64,000 nucleotides of DNA from Thalassotalea sp. G2M2-11 (GTDB lineage Bacteria > Pseudomonadota > Gammaproteobacteria > Enterobacterales > Alteromonadaceae), in NCBI RefSeq assembly GCF_017168195.1, contig NZ_JADNYL010000001.1, positions 620,001 to 684,000 of the forward strand, in the 5' to 3' direction. Below are positions 16,324 through 25,849 of the stretch, piece by piece. The notes under the pieces were generated by a model that was not told the DNA's origin, searched no databases, and saw only the letters and a program-made list of their open reading frames with translations. A program made the position numbers and the translations under genes. Position 1 is the stretch's first letter, and each line of letters begins with the position of its first letter.

Positions 16324-19248
16324 CTAATTGCTCACAACGACTAAGCGGATCGCTTCAAACTTCAGCTGCGCTTTATGAATATAGTTGGCCAACTCTGTTT
16401 GTTGATGCTTGATAAAGTCTAGCTCGTCTTGGCGTACACTGGGGTTAATGGCTTTTAAAGCACTTAGGCGCTGAAATTCTCGTTCAAGCTGCTCTTCCAT
16501 ACGGGCTTGTGCTTTTGCTTGAACCTCTGCAACACATTCTTCAGCATGACCTTGTGCCTTAGCAACTAGTGGCGATACTTGCTCTTTTAAGGCTTTTACT
16601 AATTGTAATGCCACTTGTTTTTTCACCGGTGTTAACTGTTGATCTAATACCTCGGCACTGACTTTATCAGCAAGGTTATTGCCATTTTTATCGACTAATA
16701 CGCGAATCGGGGTAATAGGTAAATAGCGGTTTAATTGCAACTGACTAGGTGCAGTCGCCTCAATAGTAAATAAACATTCAATAAAGAAAGTGCCTGCTGG
16801 TAAGGCCGGATTTTTTAATAAACCTATGCTGGAGTTGCCAATATCATCCGATAAAATCAGATCCATCGCACCAATGACCATGGGATGATCCCAAGTCAAT
16901 AACTGGTAATCCTCGCAGGCCAGAGCGGTGTCTCGATTAAAAGTGATTGTGGTTCCATCATCGGGTAAGCAAGGAAAATTACCACTAAGCATGTGTTCAG
17001 TGGGCTGCAGTGCAATGGCGTTATCTGACTTATCATCTTGGGCAATACCAAAGACGTCAAGCACCTGAAACATAAATTGCGGTAATTGTGTTTGACAGTC
17101 TAAAGCGGCTATATCCTCAACGAGTTGTTCAGCTTTTCCTTGTCCTGAAGAATTAAGTTCTAATAATTTATCTCGGCCAGCTTCTAATTCCGCTTTTAAT
17201 GTTAAGTGTTTCTGGTGGCTAGCTTGTATAAGCTGATCGATATCTGTCTGGGCGGGAGCCGCAGAAAATGTCAGGGCGTTTAATGTCTCGGAAAACGCTT
17301 CATATACTGCCCGACCCGTGATACAGGTATGTTCAAAGGCATTGAGTGCTTGATGATACCATTGGAATAACATGCTTTGCGGTGAATGTTCGAAATAAGG
17401 CACATGCAGTTGAATGGTCTGTGTTTGCCCGATACGATCGAGTCGACCAATACGCTGTTCAAGCAAGTCAGGATTAGTAGGTAAATCAAACAACACTAAG
17501 TGATGAGCAAATTGGAAGTTACGGCCTTCACTGCCGATCTCTGAACACAGTAAGACTTGAGCGCTATCTTCATCTTGAGCAAAATAAGCTGCGGCGCGAT
17601 CCCGTTCAAAAATACTTAATCCTTCATGAAATACCGCAGCGCGCATACCTTCTTTTACGCGTAGGGCTGTTTCTAATTCAATCGCGGTTTGTGCATGGGC
17701 ACAAATGACTAAAACTTTCTCTTTATTCAGTGATTTTAGTAAATCAATTAAATAGTCAACTTTAGGGTCAAAATCGTACCAAGGTTCGACTCCATTTAAG
17801 CTATAGAGCATTTCTGGTGTCACAAGGTATTGTGCTTGTTTACTTTGTTGGAGGTTCTCAACATTATCGCTAAGCAAAAAGTCTTCAAGTGTTTCTTGAT
17901 ATTGCTGTGGTAGCGTGAGCGCTGTTGCGTTTAGTTGTCGTGCTGGAAAACCTTGGATCGTGTTACGGCTATTTCTAAATAGAATGCGACCAGTGCCATG
18001 ACGATCAAGCAGTTGTGATAATACTTGTTGGCGAATATCATGCTGCGCTTGCGCATTTCCCTCTTGGTTGATCTGTGCAAGTTGTTCGCTAATATCCGTT
18101 TCGCTTAATAACTGTTGTAGGGTACTGATCTGCTCATTTGTTAACGCTTCCTTGGCAACAAGGGCATTAGCTGCATCGGCAACTTCAGTATAATGCGTTT
18201 CTTCTTCAGTAAATTTTTGGTAGTCATAGAAGCGATCAGCATCGAGCAAACGTAAGCGCGCAAAGTGACTTTCATGGCCTAATTGATCCGGTGTTGCCGT
18301 TAATAGCAAAACACCAGGAATTGACTGTGCTAATTGTTCCACACATAAATATTCCATGCTGGCGTTATCAAGTTGCCAATCTAGATGATGCGCCTCATCT
18401 ACTACCATTAGATCCCAGTCTTCAGCAATTAATGATTCATACCAATCAGGATGTTCAGTAATAAAGGTTAAGTTCACTAATACCAGTTGTTCTGCACTAA
18501 ACGGGTTGACGGTTTCACCTTCTTCGGCACTGTTAGCTATTTCTTGGCAGCGGGTTTCGTCAAAAATGCTGAATTTAAGATTAAATCGGCGCAACATTTC
18601 TACTAACCATTGATGCATTAATGATTCTGGCACTATGATCAGTACTCGTTTAGCGCGTCCTGTCACTAATTGCTGGTGAATAATAAGGCCAGCTTCGATA
18701 GTTTTACCTAAACCAACTTCATCTGCCAGTAATACCCGAGGTGCAAATCGACTACCGACTTCTTCAGCGATATATAATTGATGGGGGATCAGGCTAACAC
18801 GACCACCAATTAATCCGGTTAAGTCTGATTGTTGCTGAGTATATTGGTGATTTAAGCTGTCTTTACGCAGTCGAAACCAGTCTAAGCGGTCTACCTGACC
18901 ATTAAGTAGGCGATCTTGTGGTTTATTAAATTTAATAAAGTGATCGATCATCACTTCTTTTAATTCGGCATGCTCACCATTATCTAATCGCTTACCGCTA
19001 TATGTGATCAAACCTGAGTTTTCTTCAATATGATGAACGGCTAAATGCCAACCTTCATGACTTGGTATGATGTCACCTTCATTGAAGATGACTCGCGTGA
19101 GCGGTGCATTGGCTATTGCGTATTTTCTCATGTCGCCAGTAGCGGTAAACATAATTGAAACAAATCTGTTTTCAACAGCGGTTACTGTACCTAACCCTTG
19201 ATCTGATTCACCATCACTGATCCAACGTTGGCCGGGATGAAACGACAT
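16324..19248 (-). CDS. rapA: RNA polymerase-associated ATPase RapA
   Basis: Swi2/Snf2-type ATPase that binds RNA polymerase and promotes its recycling after transcription. N-terminal Tudor-like domains start FHPGQRWISDGESDQGLGTV. The ATPase has Walker A DEVGLGKTIEAG near residue 180, the DEAH box near 283, and the C-terminal helicase half with NPDLLEQRIGRLDRIGQ. An acidic, coiled-coil-rich C-terminal region follows. The frame extends four codons upstream to a TTG, but the ATG at 19248 gives the family N-terminus and sits six bases after GGAG. At 974 residues it matches E. coli RapA (968). Confidence 0.96.
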   Translation of the reverse strand: MSFHPGQRWISDGESDQGLGTVTAVENRFVSIMFTATGDMRKYAIANAPLTRVIFNEGDIIPSHEGWHLAVHHIEENSGLITYSGKRLDNGEHAELKEVMIDHFIKFNKPQDRLLNGQVDRLDWFRLRKDSLNHQYTQQQSDLTGLIGGRVSLIPHQLYIAEEVGSRFAPRVLLADEVGLGKTIEAGLIIHQQLVTGRAKRVLIIVPESLMHQWLVEMLRRFNLKFSIFDETRCQEIANSAEEGETVNPFSAEQLVLVNLTFITEHPDWYESLIAEDWDLMVVDEAHHLDWQLDNASMEYLCVEQLAQSIPGVLLLTATPDQLGHESHFARLRLLDADRFYDYQKFTEEETHYTEVADAANALVAKEALTNEQISTLQQLLSETDISEQLAQINQEGNAQAQHDIRQQVLSQLLDRHGTGRILFRNSRNTIQGFPARQLNATALTLPQQYQETLEDFLLSDNVENLQQSKQAQYLVTPEMLYSLNGVEPWYDFDPKVDYLIDLLKSLNKEKVLVICAHAQTAIELETALRVKEGMRAAVFHEGLSIFERDRAAAYFAQDEDSAQVLLCSEIGSEGRNFQFAHHLVLFDLPTNPDLLEQRIGRLDRIGQTQTIQLHVPYFEHSPQSMLFQWYHQALNAFEHTCITGRAVYEAFSETLNALTFSAAPAQTDIDQLIQASHQKHLTLKAELEAGRDKLLELNSSGQGKAEQLVEDIAALDCQTQLPQFMFQVLDVFGIAQDDKSDNAIALQPTEHMLSGNFPCLPDDGTTITFNRDTALACEDYQLLTWDHPMVIGAMDLILSDDIGNSSIGLLKNPALPAGTFFIECLFTIEATAPSQLQLNRYLPITPIRVLVDKNGNNLADKVSAEVLDQQLTPVKKQVALQLVKALKEQVSPLVAKAQGHAEECVAEVQAKAQARMEEQLEREFQRLSALKAINPSVRQDELDFIKHQQTELANYIHKAQLKFEAIRLVVVSN

Positions 19249-19315
19249 AGAACACTCCAATAGTTTAAACTTGAATACAATCTGAGCTCATTTGGCTAAA
19301 ATGTGGGCTCACATT

Positions 19316-19349
19316 AAAAAAAAGGCGCTATGGTACCGTTAATCATAGC
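19316..19349 (-). terminator. Weak candidate terminator between oxygenase gene and rapA
   Basis: Read on the minus strand, GCTATG / CATAGC form a 6-bp stem with an 11-nt loop, followed by GCC and a run of eight T. It would end oxygenase transcripts before rapA. The stem is short, so this is only a suggestion. Confidence 0.4.
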
Positions 19350-19415
19350 TGTGATCATCAAATAATTCTGAAAAATTTTAGGCTTGTTGAACAATTGAGC
19401 AGATGAAGGAGTAGT

Positions 19416-19458
19416 TGAGCTGAGATGCACCATATAATGCTTCTCGGCTCAGGTTTTT
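19416..19458 (+). other. Hairpin with T-tract on the plus strand
   Basis: The stem TGAGCTGAGA (19416-19425) / TCTCGGCTCA (19442-19451) is followed by a run of five T at 19454-19458. It is oriented to stop plus-strand transcription although both flanking genes are on the minus strand. It may end an unannotated plus-strand RNA or be chance. Confidence 0.35.
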
Positions 19459-19479
19459 ACTTATTTAATCAAGCTTATG

Positions 19480-20319
19480 TTATTTAACACCAAGCTCTTT
19501 TAAGCGCTCAAGTAAGTAGCTTTTTTGTGTGTGTCTTTCTGAAAGTACCACTTCGTCTCTTGGATGCAAAAATAACGGCAATGAAATACGTGACTTGGTC
19601 GCATTTTCGCCGCTGGGGTTGACTACACGATGGCTAGTCGATGGGAAATAGCCCCCTGAGGCTTCTTGAAGCATATCGCCAATATTAATGATCAGATTAC
19701 CAAAGTCAGCCGGAATATCTAGCCAGGTGCCATCTTGCGCTTGTACCTGTAAACCTGGTTCATTAGCGGCGGGTAAAATGGTTAATAGATTGATATCCTC
19801 ATGTGCTGCTGCACGTAATGCTCCTGGCTCTTCGTTGCCCGTTAAAGGGGGATAATGAAGTACACGTAATAAAGTATTTGGTGTGTCTTTGATCATGTTA
19901 GACAAGGGTTCTGAATAATGTTTTGCTACTTCTTCAGGACTATATTGTTCGACCCAATCCAATAATTCTGCCGCGAGCTCAGAAGTGTTGTGATAATAGG
20001 TGAGGATCTCATCTTTAAGTTCGTCAGGAATACGGCCCCAAGGGTATATATGATAATACTCTTTAATGTCTTTTTGCTGATGTCCTTTTGCCGTTTCTGA
20101 GATCTCAGGAGCAAAGTAACCGTCTTGTTTCGCTGGATCAAACGCAAAGTCTTGTGGATTACCTTGAGTAAAAAATTGGTACCAGCGTTTATAAATGGAT
20201 TCAACTAATGATTGTTGAATTGGGTGGTTCGTTAGCACCCCAAAGCCCGTTGATTTTAAACTTTCAACAAAGCGTTTTGGTGCATCTTTTGATTGATAAT
20301 CAACAACTTGAACTTGCAT
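19480..20319 (-). CDS. 2-oxoglutarate/Fe(II)-dependent oxygenase, isopenicillin N synthase family
   Basis: A 279-residue non-haem iron oxygenase of the IPNS/2OG-FeII_Oxy family. The N-terminal DIOX_N-like segment reads GFGVLTNHPI. The double-stranded beta-helix carries the iron ligands His-x-Asp in AAHEDINLLT (near residue 173) and His in TSHRVVNPSG (near 229), followed by the 2OG-binding Arg-x-Ser in KSRISLPLF. A conserved NIGDMLQEASGG stretch lies between them. The substrate is not deducible; family members oxidise amino acids, nucleobases or secondary metabolites. It stands alone, divergent from a small lipoprotein gene. Confidence 0.88.
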   Translation of the reverse strand: MQVQVVDYQSKDAPKRFVESLKSTGFGVLTNHPIQQSLVESIYKRWYQFFTQGNPQDFAFDPAKQDGYFAPEISETAKGHQQKDIKEYYHIYPWGRIPDELKDEILTYYHNTSELAAELLDWVEQYSPEEVAKHYSEPLSNMIKDTPNTLLRVLHYPPLTGNEEPGALRAAAHEDINLLTILPAANEPGLQVQAQDGTWLDIPADFGNLIINIGDMLQEASGGYFPSTSHRVVNPSGENATKSRISLPLFLHPRDEVVLSERHTQKSYLLERLKELGVK

Positions 20320-20483
20320 GTTGGTATCCTAACGTATTTGATAGAGCAAAAAGTAAATGAATTATAAAACAAAACTTGTCTATTTGGTCAATTATTTATC
20401 GTTTTAACATCCGACTTTAGAAACTTGAAATAGCTGTCTATACTCAAATAATAAAAATAATTTAGTCCAGAGAAGTACTTATC

Positions 20484-20786
20484 ATGAAACTAGTCAATGT
20501 TACTGTCAGTTCTGCTATGGTGTTATTATCCAGTTGCGCCACTCAAGAAAATGTCTGTGAAGATATTACTATAGCAAATGAGCAGCTCCAGCAGTGCCAA
20601 GTATTACAAAAGCAAATAGCGAAGGCGAAAGATCGCCCTATTATTCGTACAGAGCTTGAACGTCGTTATCAAACAGATTGTGTTGATGTGCGTTATTATC
20701 GCGATGAACATCAAGAAGCTATATGTGGTAACAAACAGCAATTGGAACAGTTGAAACAAAAAGGCGATAACAGCTCCGACCAATAA
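20484..20786 (+). CDS. Small putative lipoprotein
   Basis: A 100-residue protein I do not recognise. The N-terminus (VTVSSAMVLLSSC) ends in a plausible lipobox LSSC with the lipidated Cys at residue 18. The mature part is charged and glutamine-rich, probably alpha-helical, with four further cysteines (CED, QQC, TDC, AIC) that could form disulfides in the periplasm. Spacing to the following GGDEF-EAL gene is only about 50 bp in the same direction, so co-transcription is possible. AGAGAAG upstream at 20470 can serve as ribosome binding site. Confidence 0.7.
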   Translation: MKLVNVTVSSAMVLLSSCATQENVCEDITIANEQLQQCQVLQKQIAKAKDRPIIRTELERRYQTDCVDVRYYRDEHQEAICGNKQQLEQLKQKGDNSSDQ

Positions 20787-20835
20787 TTAGGATAGTGACA
20801 TCCAACACTAGAAATTTTATTAAAATCCCGTCATT

Positions 20836-23433
20836 ATGTGGCACTACTTATCAGTATATCCCAGTAGTGATATGACAAACGTAACAAACAGTGAACTAAC
20901 ATTATTAGAGCAAGATAAGCAATTAGCAAAAGAGGCAATTGAATTACTTGATAAGTATCGAAAGCTTCAAGATCGCTATACTGCATTACTAAAGCTTAAT
21001 CAGCTGTCAAATGAATGCACTGATTTGGATACATTTTTTAGTCAAATTCAGCAAGCTATCTCATCGATCATGAATGCCAATAATTTCTATATTGTCATGT
21101 ACGATCAAACCTTTCAAACGCTTGAGTTTGTTTATCACGTCGACGAAAAAGATGACTACCCGCGTGGCACATTTGATTTTGAAAAATTTAAAGGCTCGCT
21201 TACTTGCCATGTTATAGAAACCGGTAAACCGTTACTGGCAACTCCAGAAATATTACAAGGCTTGATTGCCGAAGGAAAACTAAAAGCAATAGGAACATTA
21301 GGAACCGACTGGTTAGGGGTTCCGTTGATCAGTGATGGCTTTGTTATCGGGGTAATGGTGGTACAAAGTTATAGCGAATCGACAAGGTATCAAGAGCATG
21401 ATTTAGATATGTTGACTTTTACTGCACAACATACCGTTTCTGCCATGGCGCGTTTACAAGATCGTGAACGTTTACAAAAAGCCGTTGATGCTAGAACTCG
21501 TGAGCTTATGAAGCAAATTCGAGAACGGGAAAAGTCAGAGTTATTACAAGAATCATTGTTTAGGATCTCAGAGCTTACCAATCAAGCATCATTAGATTTG
21601 AATAAGTTTTACCCTAAGGTGCACAATATTGTTGGACAATTAATAAATGCTGAGAACTTTTATATTGCAAAATATGATCGGGTAAAAGATGAATTATCTT
21701 TTGTCTATTATTCGGAACAAAGTAATGACGAAATTAAGCGTAAATTCAGTACCAGAAAATTTTCTAATGGTTTTACTGAATTGGTGATCAGCTCGGCTGA
21801 TACTGTGCTGCTTAGTGATCTCGACATGCTGGAATTATATCAGCAAAATAAAACCTTAAAACCTACTGGGGAAACTAAGTCGTGGCTTGGTGTGCCATTA
21901 CTGCAAAATGGTGAAGCAATCGGGGCGATGGTGCTACAAAGCTATCACACCGATGTGGTTTATAACGAGCAAGACGCAGAACTCCTAAACTTTGTCTCTC
22001 AGCATGTTGCTACTGCGATCAAACGTCGTGAACTAGCGATTTTTGAACGTAAAACCCAAGAATTGTTAGAACAACAAGTTAAACATCGTACTGCTGAATT
22101 AGAAGAAGAAATCAAGCAACGGGAAAAAATAGAACAAAAGTTAAAGTACGCAGCATCTCATGATAGCTTAACAGGCTTACCGAATAGGACTGTTTTTCTT
22201 GATTTATTAAACCATGCCATTGCCTGCCACAAGCGCCGTCCTGAGTTACAGTTTGCCGTACTATTTCTTGATTTAGACCGCTTTAAAGTGGTCAACGATA
22301 GTTTAGGGCATCATGCTGGGGATATTTTATTAAAGAAAATTGCCAAGGGGTTGTCTACCTTAGTACGAAACAAGGATACCGTGGCGCGACTCGGTGGTGA
22401 TGAATTTGTGATACTCATTGAAGATCTTGATAATAAACAAGAAGCATACGATGTTTCACAACGCATTACTGAATGGTTAACTGAACCCTTTATGATCGAA
22501 GACCAACCTGTCTTTATCGGTACAAGTATTGGGGTGCTCTTTAATGATATTCATTATGAAAGTGCTGAGTTTATGCTAAGGGATGCTGATACTGCGATGT
22601 ATCATGCCAAAGATATGGGCAAAGGACGTTACGAAGTATTTGATACTAGTATGCATAAGAAGGTGCAAAACGCGTTAACGTTAGAAGCAGACCTTCGAGA
22701 AGGAATACGTGACAAAGAGTTCATCCCGTTTTATCAACCTATCGTGCGTTTATCTGATAATAAAATTGTTGGCTTTGAGGCGTTAGCCCGCTGGCAAAAT
22801 GAAAAGCGTGGCTTTGTTTTTCCAAATGATTTTATTCCGCTGGCTGAAGAAACGAGCTTAGTGCTAGCGATTGATTTACAAATTATTGAGAAATCATGCC
22901 GTCAATTAAAAGCGTGGCAAAATACGTTCAATTGCGATGATCTCTACATAAGCTGTAATCTGTATTGTGATCACTTTTTTAATGATAATTTAGTTGGGGA
23001 AATCGCCGATATTATTGAGCGTGTTGGTATTGAACCTCGCCATTTACGGGTTGAGCTAACAGAAAGAGCCTTGTTAGAAAATACCGAAATGGTGCTAAAA
23101 AACATGACCGATTTACGAAAGTTTGGCGTAAAAATATTATTAGATGATTTTGGGACCGGCTACTCTAGCTTAAGTTATCTACATCGCTTTCCGATGGATG
23201 TGTTAAAAATTGATCGCTCATTTATTAATAATGTTCATGAATATGATAATCATCAGGCAATTATTAAGACCATTATTGATTTAGCCACTAACTTGCAAAT
23301 GGCAACGGTGGGAGAGGGCATAGAAAATGCTGCTGATGCGATGTTACTTGCCCAGATGGATTGTATTTATGGTCAAGGCTATTTTTTCAATAAACCTATG
23401 CCAGCAAACGAGGTAGAAAAATTGCTGAAATAA
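20836..23433 (+). CDS. GAF-GAF-GGDEF-EAL cyclic-di-GMP protein
   Basis: A cytoplasmic 865-residue protein predicted to make and/or break cyclic-di-GMP. After an N-terminal coiled coil come two GAF sensor domains (about 45-195 and 245-395), which share the repeated wording TDWLGVPL / KSWLGVPLL plus GVMVVQSY / GAMVLQSY, so they look like an internal duplication. Coiled-coil linkers follow each GAF. The GGDEF domain is intact (RLGGDEFVIL near residue 520) and the EAL domain keeps GFEALARW, ELTERALLEN and DDFGTGYSSLSYL, so both activities may exist. No membrane segment is present. The start is ATG 20836 or ATG 20872; neither has a strong ribosome binding site. Confidence 0.92.
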   Translation: MWHYLSVYPSSDMTNVTNSELTLLEQDKQLAKEAIELLDKYRKLQDRYTALLKLNQLSNECTDLDTFFSQIQQAISSIMNANNFYIVMYDQTFQTLEFVYHVDEKDDYPRGTFDFEKFKGSLTCHVIETGKPLLATPEILQGLIAEGKLKAIGTLGTDWLGVPLISDGFVIGVMVVQSYSESTRYQEHDLDMLTFTAQHTVSAMARLQDRERLQKAVDARTRELMKQIREREKSELLQESLFRISELTNQASLDLNKFYPKVHNIVGQLINAENFYIAKYDRVKDELSFVYYSEQSNDEIKRKFSTRKFSNGFTELVISSADTVLLSDLDMLELYQQNKTLKPTGETKSWLGVPLLQNGEAIGAMVLQSYHTDVVYNEQDAELLNFVSQHVATAIKRRELAIFERKTQELLEQQVKHRTAELEEEIKQREKIEQKLKYAASHDSLTGLPNRTVFLDLLNHAIACHKRRPELQFAVLFLDLDRFKVVNDSLGHHAGDILLKKIAKGLSTLVRNKDTVARLGGDEFVILIEDLDNKQEAYDVSQRITEWLTEPFMIEDQPVFIGTSIGVLFNDIHYESAEFMLRDADTAMYHAKDMGKGRYEVFDTSMHKKVQNALTLEADLREGIRDKEFIPFYQPIVRLSDNKIVGFEALARWQNEKRGFVFPNDFIPLAEETSLVLAIDLQIIEKSCRQLKAWQNTFNCDDLYISCNLYCDHFFNDNLVGEIADIIERVGIEPRHLRVELTERALLENTEMVLKNMTDLRKFGVKILLDDFGTGYSSLSYLHRFPMDVLKIDRSFINNVHEYDNHQAIIKTIIDLATNLQMATVGEGIENAADAMLLAQMDCIYGQGYFFNKPMPANEVEKLLK

Positions 23434-23502
23434 AACGGATAATGGCAGCGAGAGGAATAAAACTGTTATAATAACGCCACCATCGCTATTTAGAGTGTTA
23501 AC

Positions 23503-24897
23503 TTGTCAAACTTACCGTTAAATTTTGCCGCAACATCATTAAAACCTGAGCTACTTGAAAATTTGAAAACCATAGGGTTTGAGCAGATGACGAGTGTTCA
23601 AGCTGCCAGCTTACCCGCAATTCTTGCTGGGCAAGACGTTATTGCTCAAGGGAAAACAGGCTCGGGAAAAACCGCCGCATTTGGATTAGGGCTTTTACAT
23701 CATTTGCAGGTGAAGAAGTTTCGTGTGCAATCGTTAGTGTTATGTCCCACCCGAGAATTAGCCGATCAAGTAGCACAAGAAATAAGACGGTTAGCACGTA
23801 CCATTCATAACATTAAAGTACTCACTTTATGTGGTGGTTCACCGGTTGGACCGCAAATCGCTTCTTTAGAACATGGCGCACATATCATCGTGGGAACGCC
23901 AGGACGTATAGAAGATCATATACGAAAAGGACGATTACAACTTGAGCACTTACAAACCTTAGTACTGGATGAAGCCGACCGCATGTTAGAAATGGGGTTT
24001 GAGCCAGCATTAACAGCTATTTTTTCTTCCTGTCCACAGCAAAAGCAAGTGCTGCTTTTTAGTGCGACTTTTCCGACTCAGATCGCCACTATGGCTAAAC
24101 ATATCATGACAGATCCTGTTTCTGTTAAAGTGGACTCAAGGCATGATCACGCTAGCATTGACCAACGCTTTTATCAGGTTAATAGTGATATGGAGCGTTT
24201 GAGTGCGGTTGAACAGTTATTAATGCTTGAGCAACCGGAATCGACCGTGATTTTTTGCAGTACTAAGGTACAAACGCAGGAGATTGCCGAACTTCTTAAT
24301 GCACAAGGGGTGAGTTGTCAGGCTTTGCATGGGGATTTGGAACAACGACAAAGGGATCAAGTGCTCACCTGTTTTGCGAATAAAAGCGTTAACGTGTTAG
24401 TGGCTACCGATGTTGCTGCACGTGGGCTGGATGTTGATGGCTTAGACATGGTCATTAATTATCATTTGGCAAGAGATCCTGAAGTGCATGTGCACCGTAT
24501 TGGACGTACAGGTCGTGCGGGCAGTAAAGGCATTGCCTGTACGCTGATCAGTGATAAAGAAGCGCGTAAATTAATCAAGCTTGAACAGTACTTATCACAA
24601 GAGATAATTACCAAGCCATTGCCAACGTTAAGCAATGCTCAAGCATCCGTACCGCGCGCTAAAATGGTAACGTTACAAATTGATGGTGGAAAGAAACAAA
24701 AATTACGCCCAGGAGATATATTAGGAGCGTTAACTGCACAAAAAACTATTTCTGCAGATCAGATTGGTAAAATTAATGTCTCGGCATTAGCCACCTTTGT
24801 TGCCGTGGAACGTTCTGTCGCCAATCAGGCACTTAAGCTTATTGGTAATGGTAAGTTAAAAGGTCGTAATTTTAAAATTAGAAAATTGAAGTTATAA
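23503..24897 (+). CDS. dbpA: ATP-dependent RNA helicase DbpA
   Basis: DEAD-box helicase that acts on hairpin 92 of 23S rRNA during 50S assembly. Visible motifs: Q-motif region MTSVQAASLPAIL, Walker A GKTGSGKTAAF (near residue 51), PTRELADQV, DEADRMLEMGF (near 156), SATFP, and HRIGRTGRAG. The C-terminal DbpA RNA-binding domain (about 390-464) with LRPGDILGALT separates it from RhlE/SrmB. The start is TTG at 23503, which directly begins the conserved N-terminus; no in-frame ATG is suitable. The downstream mscS gene is separated by a large imperfect inverted repeat. Confidence 0.95.
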   Translation: MSNLPLNFAATSLKPELLENLKTIGFEQMTSVQAASLPAILAGQDVIAQGKTGSGKTAAFGLGLLHHLQVKKFRVQSLVLCPTRELADQVAQEIRRLARTIHNIKVLTLCGGSPVGPQIASLEHGAHIIVGTPGRIEDHIRKGRLQLEHLQTLVLDEADRMLEMGFEPALTAIFSSCPQQKQVLLFSATFPTQIATMAKHIMTDPVSVKVDSRHDHASIDQRFYQVNSDMERLSAVEQLLMLEQPESTVIFCSTKVQTQEIAELLNAQGVSCQALHGDLEQRQRDQVLTCFANKSVNVLVATDVAARGLDVDGLDMVINYHLARDPEVHVHRIGRTGRAGSKGIACTLISDKEARKLIKLEQYLSQEIITKPLPTLSNAQASVPRAKMVTLQIDGGKKQKLRPGDILGALTAQKTISADQIGKINVSALATFVAVERSVANQALKLIGNGKLKGRNFKIRKLKL

Positions 24898-24899
24898 CT

Positions 24900-24951
24900 A
24901 GGGGCTGTAGATCTTTCAAGTTTGTTTTTACAGCAAAGATCAACAGGCCCT
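24900..24951. repeat. Imperfect inverted repeat between dbpA and mscS
   Basis: Arms 24900-24916 and 24935-24951 pair over 17 positions with two mismatches around an 18-nt loop. They start 3 bp after the dbpA stop and end 21 bp before the mscS start. No T-tract follows on the plus strand, so it is not a standard terminator. Confidence 0.6.
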
Positions 24952-24972
24952 AATGAAAAAGGAAGATATGTA

Positions 24973-25848
24973 ATGTCGGCTGAACAACCAAGCACTATTG
25001 TCGATAAGACCTCTGGATTATTAAAAGATGAAATCGAGCAAGTGACGGGATTTTATCAGTTACTTTTAGACTTCTTTGCCAATTATAGTTTTCAGTTGGT
25101 TGGTGCGTTTATTATTTTTTTACTCGGTTATTATATTGCGGGTAAATTTGCCAAAGTTGTATTAAGACTCTGTGAAAATCAACAATTAGACGTGACTTTA
25201 AGTCGCTTTTTGGCCAACACCACTAAAATGCTGGTGGTGGTGATGGTGACAATTGTTGCCTTAAGTAAGTTAGGCATCAGCATCACCCCGTTTATTGCAG
25301 CAATTGGCGCAATTTCATTAGGGGCAAGTTTAGCGTTTCAAGGGCTGTTAGCCAACTATGCCGCCGGTTTTAATATTATTTTAATCCGGCCTTTTGTTGT
25401 TGGGGATACTATTACTGTGCAAGGGGTGAAAGGCATAGTGCAAGAAGTGTTATTAGCCTATACCATCATTAAAGACGAAGATGAGGTAGAAATCACCATT
25501 CCTAATAAACACATTGTTGGTGAAGTGTTACATAATTCTAAAAGTCATACCTTGTTAGAAATGAAGGTTGGTATTTCATATCAAGACGATCCTGTGGCAG
25601 TGATTGCTTTAGTTGAAAAAACGCTTCAAGAACTGGCATTTTGTGATGAAGCATCGAAATTACAGGTGGGGATAGATGAATTCGCAGACAGTGCTATTAA
25701 TATTGGTATTCGATTATGGATCCCTACGTCGACGCTGTATCAAACGAAATATCAAGGTTATAAAGCAATTTATCAGGCATTTTCACAACATAATGTGACC
25801 ATACCATTCCCGCAGCGGGATGTGCACTTAATTGAAAAAGTTGATTAG
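24973..25848 (+). CDS. mscS: Small-conductance mechanosensitive channel (MscS family)
   Basis: Inner-membrane channel that opens on hypo-osmotic shock. Three transmembrane segments lie at about residues 30-50, 70-95 and 97-130. The pore helix has the Gly/Ala-rich MscS pattern AIGAISLGASLAFQGLLANYAAG, followed by the beta domain entry IRPFVVGDTITV and GIVQEV. The frame is open upstream to a TTG at 24922, but that would lie inside the inverted repeat; the ATG at 24973 has AAGGAAG seven bases upstream. At 291 residues it is the short, E. coli MscS-like type. Confidence 0.93.
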   Translation: MSAEQPSTIVDKTSGLLKDEIEQVTGFYQLLLDFFANYSFQLVGAFIIFLLGYYIAGKFAKVVLRLCENQQLDVTLSRFLANTTKMLVVVMVTIVALSKLGISITPFIAAIGAISLGASLAFQGLLANYAAGFNIILIRPFVVGDTITVQGVKGIVQEVLLAYTIIKDEDEVEITIPNKHIVGEVLHNSKSHTLLEMKVGISYQDDPVAVIALVEKTLQELAFCDEASKLQVGIDEFADSAINIGIRLWIPTSTLYQTKYQGYKAIYQAFSQHNVTIPFPQRDVHLIEKVD

Positions 25849-25849
25849 T

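Noticed and set aside
19300-19315. CRP binding site
   Set aside because: AATGTG-GGCT-CACATT has the wrong spacing for TGTGA-N6-TCACA; kept only as a palindrome of unknown meaning.
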